From: Phallusia fumigata | Lineage: Eukaryota > Chordata > Ascidiacea > Phlebobranchia > Ascidiidae | Assembly (NCBI GenBank): GCA_008931825.1 | Contig: QXVZ01032439.1 | Coordinates: forward strand, 1-21,939 | Length of the DNA: 21,939 nt | Direction of reading: 5' to 3' | Made by a program: the position numbers and the translations under genes | Notes under the pieces: model-generated | Told to the model about the DNA's origin: nothing | What the model saw: only the letters and a program-made list of their open reading frames with translations | Databases searched by the model: none | Part shown: in pieces, positions 18,934-21,939 of the stretch | How the letters are laid out: each line of letters opens with the position of its first letter | How positions within the stretch are numbered: position 1 is the first letter of the stretch

Positions 18934-19676
18934 TGTTGATACTATACCACTAGCAAAAGAAGCCGCGTTGAGGCCATATTTAGCCAAGTACATGCTGCCA
19001 GGGGTTCCAAAAAAAGTCCTGAACTTATTTGGGGCCCTCTAACACTTAAAAATAATATGTGAAAAAGAATAATAAAAATTGTATTTGGGCCAACATACAA
19101 GAACACTTGTTTTATACAGTTCCTTAGCCATGGGCAGTTTTACCTTAGGTCCCACCCTAGAGGCGAACTAATGGCGCGTCTGGGATTAGCTGCAAAATGT
19201 CGGCATATTTTTATGGCCTTAGGCTAACCGACAAAGTGTTAACATCAGCAAAGAGATCTGACCAACAGTGGCAACCGCAGTGTTGTCAGACTTATGNTGT
19301 TGATACTGTACCACTAGCAAAAGAAGCCGCGTTGAGGCCATATTTAGCCAAGTACGTGCTGCCAGGGGTTCCAAAAAAGTCCTGAACTTATTTGGGGCCC
19401 TCTAACACTTAAAAATAATATGTGAAAAAGAATAATAAAAATTGTATTTGGGTCAACATACAAGAACAATTGTTTTATACAGTTCCTTAGCCATGGGCAG
19501 TTTTACCTTAGGTTCTACCCTAGAGGCGAACTAATGGTGCGTCTGGGATTAGCTGCAAAATGTCGGTATATTTTTATGGCCTTAGGCTAACCGACAAAGT
19601 GTTAACATCAGCAAAGTGTTATCATCAGCAAAGAGATCTGACCGACAGTGGCAACCGCAGTGTTGTCAGACTTATG
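18934..19676. repeat. Near-identical adjacent ~360-bp copies separated by an N at 19297
   Basis: TGTTGATACTATACCACTAG at 18934 recurs as TGTTGATACTGTACCACTAG at 19298. The left copy ends CAGACTTATG then N; the right copy reads CAGACTTATG (19667-19676) and continues into CTCAGCC. The right copy has an extra ~16-bp unit from a short direct repeat (GTTATCATCAGCAAAG). As at 17030, this is best read as two overlapping contig ends or haplotypes left unmerged. Confidence 0.8.
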
Positions 19677-19707
19677 CTCAGCCGAATTAAAATTAAAGGA
19701 AAGTGAT

Positions 19708-21750
19708 ATGGTAATGCACGTTGTCTTTGGATTCCTAATAGCCGCAACAACATATACAGAAGGTAGGCATTGTTCTTGTGTTAAGTTTCTCAGAGAAAAA
19801 TCAATCGACACAACGTCTGTTACAGGTCTAAAGTGTTTAAGGTGCTACAGTTCAATCAGTTTTGATGATTGCAGTATAAATGGACACATACAACAATGTT
19901 TGGCGAATCAGGTAACCTTAGAGTAAGATACGATACAAACATTATTACGGTAAAATTAGGTGCGCCAACGGAACTAATTGCTAGGCCAAAGCGGTACCAA
20001 AGTAATTGGGATGAACTCGCTTTTGTTTCATGCAGCTATCATGTGAAACCGTCGTGAGACGATATGGCAATCACATGGCAGTTACAAAAGGATGCAAAAA
20101 TGAAGGAGCTTGTAGAGACAACCAGCTACAGGTTAAAACATAAAAACTACTCATATACGCCAATACGTCGTGGCAAATCATTTTTAACTTGTTTTATTAG
20201 AACATAAGATACTCCGGGCGATCAACTCAATGTAATTCGGATCAAAGCAACTCAGTTTGCACGTGCTGCTGCAGTACAAATATGTGCAACATTGGAGTGC
20301 CAACATGCACAGATCATTACACGGACATGGTTTCGGGTATGAACATTTGTACGTATTCAATTTTCTACTTTTCCCACTAAATTCATGACATCTCTGTGCT
20401 TTCAGTAAACGATTGTCAAGAAACACCGACAGTTTTGCCACACGGCAACATTGAATGTTACGGTAACAACAAAGCGGGATCAGTTTGTGAGTATGAATGT
20501 ACGGGAAAGGATTATTCAGTGTGGCCCAAAGGACGTCTGACAAATGTCTGTCTCGGCAATGGATCGTGGGCTTATGAGCAACCTTGCTGCGCACGTAGGC
20601 AAAACACATTAGGTTTCCATAAGCAACAAGTTCGTCTCACCATGTTTTTTTCAAAGGTCCATGTCCACCCTATTATCTACTCGATGACCTGCAAATTTAC
20701 CATGTTACTGGGGACGACGCTGAGAAACAACTTCAAGAGATGTTGGAATTTGTCGTGTAGTGAGTTGCCATTTAAACAGACAAACGTGTCGCAAAATGCT
20801 GCAACGTTTTTTCATATTTGCAGTGGGGTCATTGCAAACGATGCTATCAAAATCTCAACAATGTACTACAGCGATGAACCAATTGAATCAAGTGTGGTTA
20901 AGTTCAATGAATATGGCGAAAACGCTACACTGCTAATGGAGTTGGTGCGTCAGAGAATGACCGCAGTAAACAAAGGTAAGAATAAAAACTAACTGTGTGC
21001 AAATTAAAAACAGTTTTTTCATGTCGTTAACGGTATTTGCAGGAGAACAGAGCACTGGAAAAGCTATTCAGTATGCTCTTGACAATTTGTTTGTCTCGGA
21101 TAGCGGAATGAGAGACAGTAGAGCCCCAAAATCTTTGGGAATAGTGACAAATACAAATCCGAGCGCTGACGCCAAGGGGCCGGCCGAAGAAGCCAGAAGA
21201 CGAGGCTACATTGTAAGCTATTTTTCGCTCTCAACTTGGCTATATTTAAAGCAATACCTAACCGCGTTTAAACCAGTCATGACGAATCCAGGAAATATCT
21301 GGGTTGGCAGCATAGTCATGACGCCTATGGGGAGGAGTCATGGCCGACGGACCGGCATTAAAGAGGCATTTGCTTAAGTTTAATGCACAAAAAATATTTA
21401 TTAACAAAAATGTATGGGGGACGCAAATAGCTTTGTACCGCTTTAAATGATTTTTCAAAACGTAACATAACAACAATAAAACTGCAATAATTTCGCAGCT
21501 ATATATTGCACTGTTAATTTGACAATTTATCATGACATTTTTGGTTACGTTTGTACAGGTTTACGTAAACGCATATCAAACCGGGGAAGTCAAATTTGAC
21601 CGAGAACGTTTGGTCGAAATCACGGGCGACGAAGAACTTGTTTATATTTTCGACGAAGACATTGAAGCGGTTACCACGCAAACCCTGGATGTAATGGACA
21701 AGTACTTTTGTCATAACCCGTGCGATCACGTGATGCACGAGCACCAATAG
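19708..21750 (+). CDS. Gene J: divergent, intact LU-CCP-vWA protein, 9 exons
   Basis: Exons are 19708-19762, 19826-19911, 20036-20131, 20201-20336, 20406-20594, 20657-20759, 20824-20975, 21043-21212 and 21559-21750. They encode 392 residues ending in TAG. The signal peptide is MVMHVVFGFLIAATTYTEG. The LU domain keeps every family cysteine (GLKCLRCYSSISFDDC ... CTCCCSTNMCN). The CCP is NDCQETPTVLPHGNIEC ... GSWAYEQPCCA. The vWA-like part is PPYYLLDDLQIYHVTG ... STGKAIQYALDN ... VTNTNPSAD ... FCHNPCDHVMHEHQ. Exon 7 is one codon longer and exon 8 one codon shorter than in the other copies. The MIDAS is degenerate here too. Intron 3 has a GT donor (CAG|GTTAAA at 20132). It is clearly the most divergent copy yet fully open, and is likely an old, maintained paralogue. 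Confidence 0.85.
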
Positions 21751-21939
21751 CAACCGACACCATAGCAAACAAGTACGCAGATTTATATCATGTAAGAGAA
21801 CTTGACGTTCATCTTTAACTAAACTTTTATGCTAATGGTTTGATTGTCGATTGTAACTATTTAAAATTCGAAACAAGTTCTTACAAAACATTTACCTTTA
21901 TATTCTCGGGCAGACGCTATAATCCCTGCACAACATCCC
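21751..21939. other. 3' flank of gene J
   Basis: This is AT-rich sequence with no further exon and no canonical AATAAA before the window ends. Confidence 0.5.

Larger units (their letters stand above)
18075..19707. other. Longest gene-free region, between copies I and J
   Basis: No family exon is recognisable. AATAAA occurs at 18183-18188 and 18236-18241 and could end copy I. The short open frames here on either strand have no recognisable motif. The right half (18934-19676) is a repeated block around an N. It ends just before the start codon of gene J, so it also holds that gene's promoter. The upstream block of A, C, F, G and H is not found here. Confidence 0.55.

Noticed and set aside
20184..20609. 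Minus-strand open frame of 141 codons
   Set aside because: It lies antisense across exons 4 and 5 of gene J and simply reflects lack of stops opposite Cys-rich coding sequence. No motif or splice logic supports it.
1..21939. CRISPR arrays, operons, ribosome binding sites, rRNA or tRNA genes
   Set aside because: The sequence is eukaryotic with spliced genes. No regularly spaced repeats or tRNA/rRNA-like segments were recognised by eye on either strand.

Overview
The window is eukaryotic: AT-rich, with genes split by many short GT-AG introns of roughly 60-400 bp and AATAAA signals downstream. It is a head-to-tail tandem array, all on the + strand, of ten copies or fragments of one gene family. 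I call the copies A to J from left to right. Compact introns, close gene spacing and the apparently high polymorphism at contig overlaps fit an invertebrate chordate such as an ascidian (Ciona-like). That assignment is an inference from genome style, not a species identification.

A complete copy has nine coding exons and encodes about 388-392 residues: signal peptide (exon 1), a Ly6/uPAR (LU, three-finger) domain ending in CTCCC-x3-FCN (exons 2-4), one CCP/sushi domain (exon 5) and a von Willebrand factor A-like domain (exons 6-9) ending in FC-x-NPC-x-HV-x-H-x-H. No transmembrane segment or hydrophobic GPI tail is visible, so the products look secreted. The metal-binding MIDAS residues of the vWA domain are replaced in every copy.

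Layout: A (351-2720) intact; B (3208-3661) LU-only relic; C (4330-6501) intact; D (7429-7918) truncated LU relic; E (8267-10542) intact; F (10992-12995) full-length but disabled by a nonsense codon, a lost splice acceptor and apparently a lost poly(A) signal; G (14025-14439) 5' part cut at an N; H (14737-16138) 5' part cut at an N; I (16140-18074) 3' part starting at an N, with a nonsense codon; J (19708-21750) intact and the most divergent. Four single Ns (14440, 16139, 17030, 19297) mark assembly joins. Two of them sit between near-identical repeated stretches that look like contig ends that overlap but were not merged.

Notable patterns are the SP-LU-CCP-vWA architecture, a family-specific GC-AG intron 3, mosaic relationships between copies that suggest gene conversion, a MITE-like insertion with a 10-bp target duplication in intron 6 of A, and a conserved upstream block that looks like a 5'UTR intron. 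A fast-evolving secreted recognition or immune role is plausible but is inference only.
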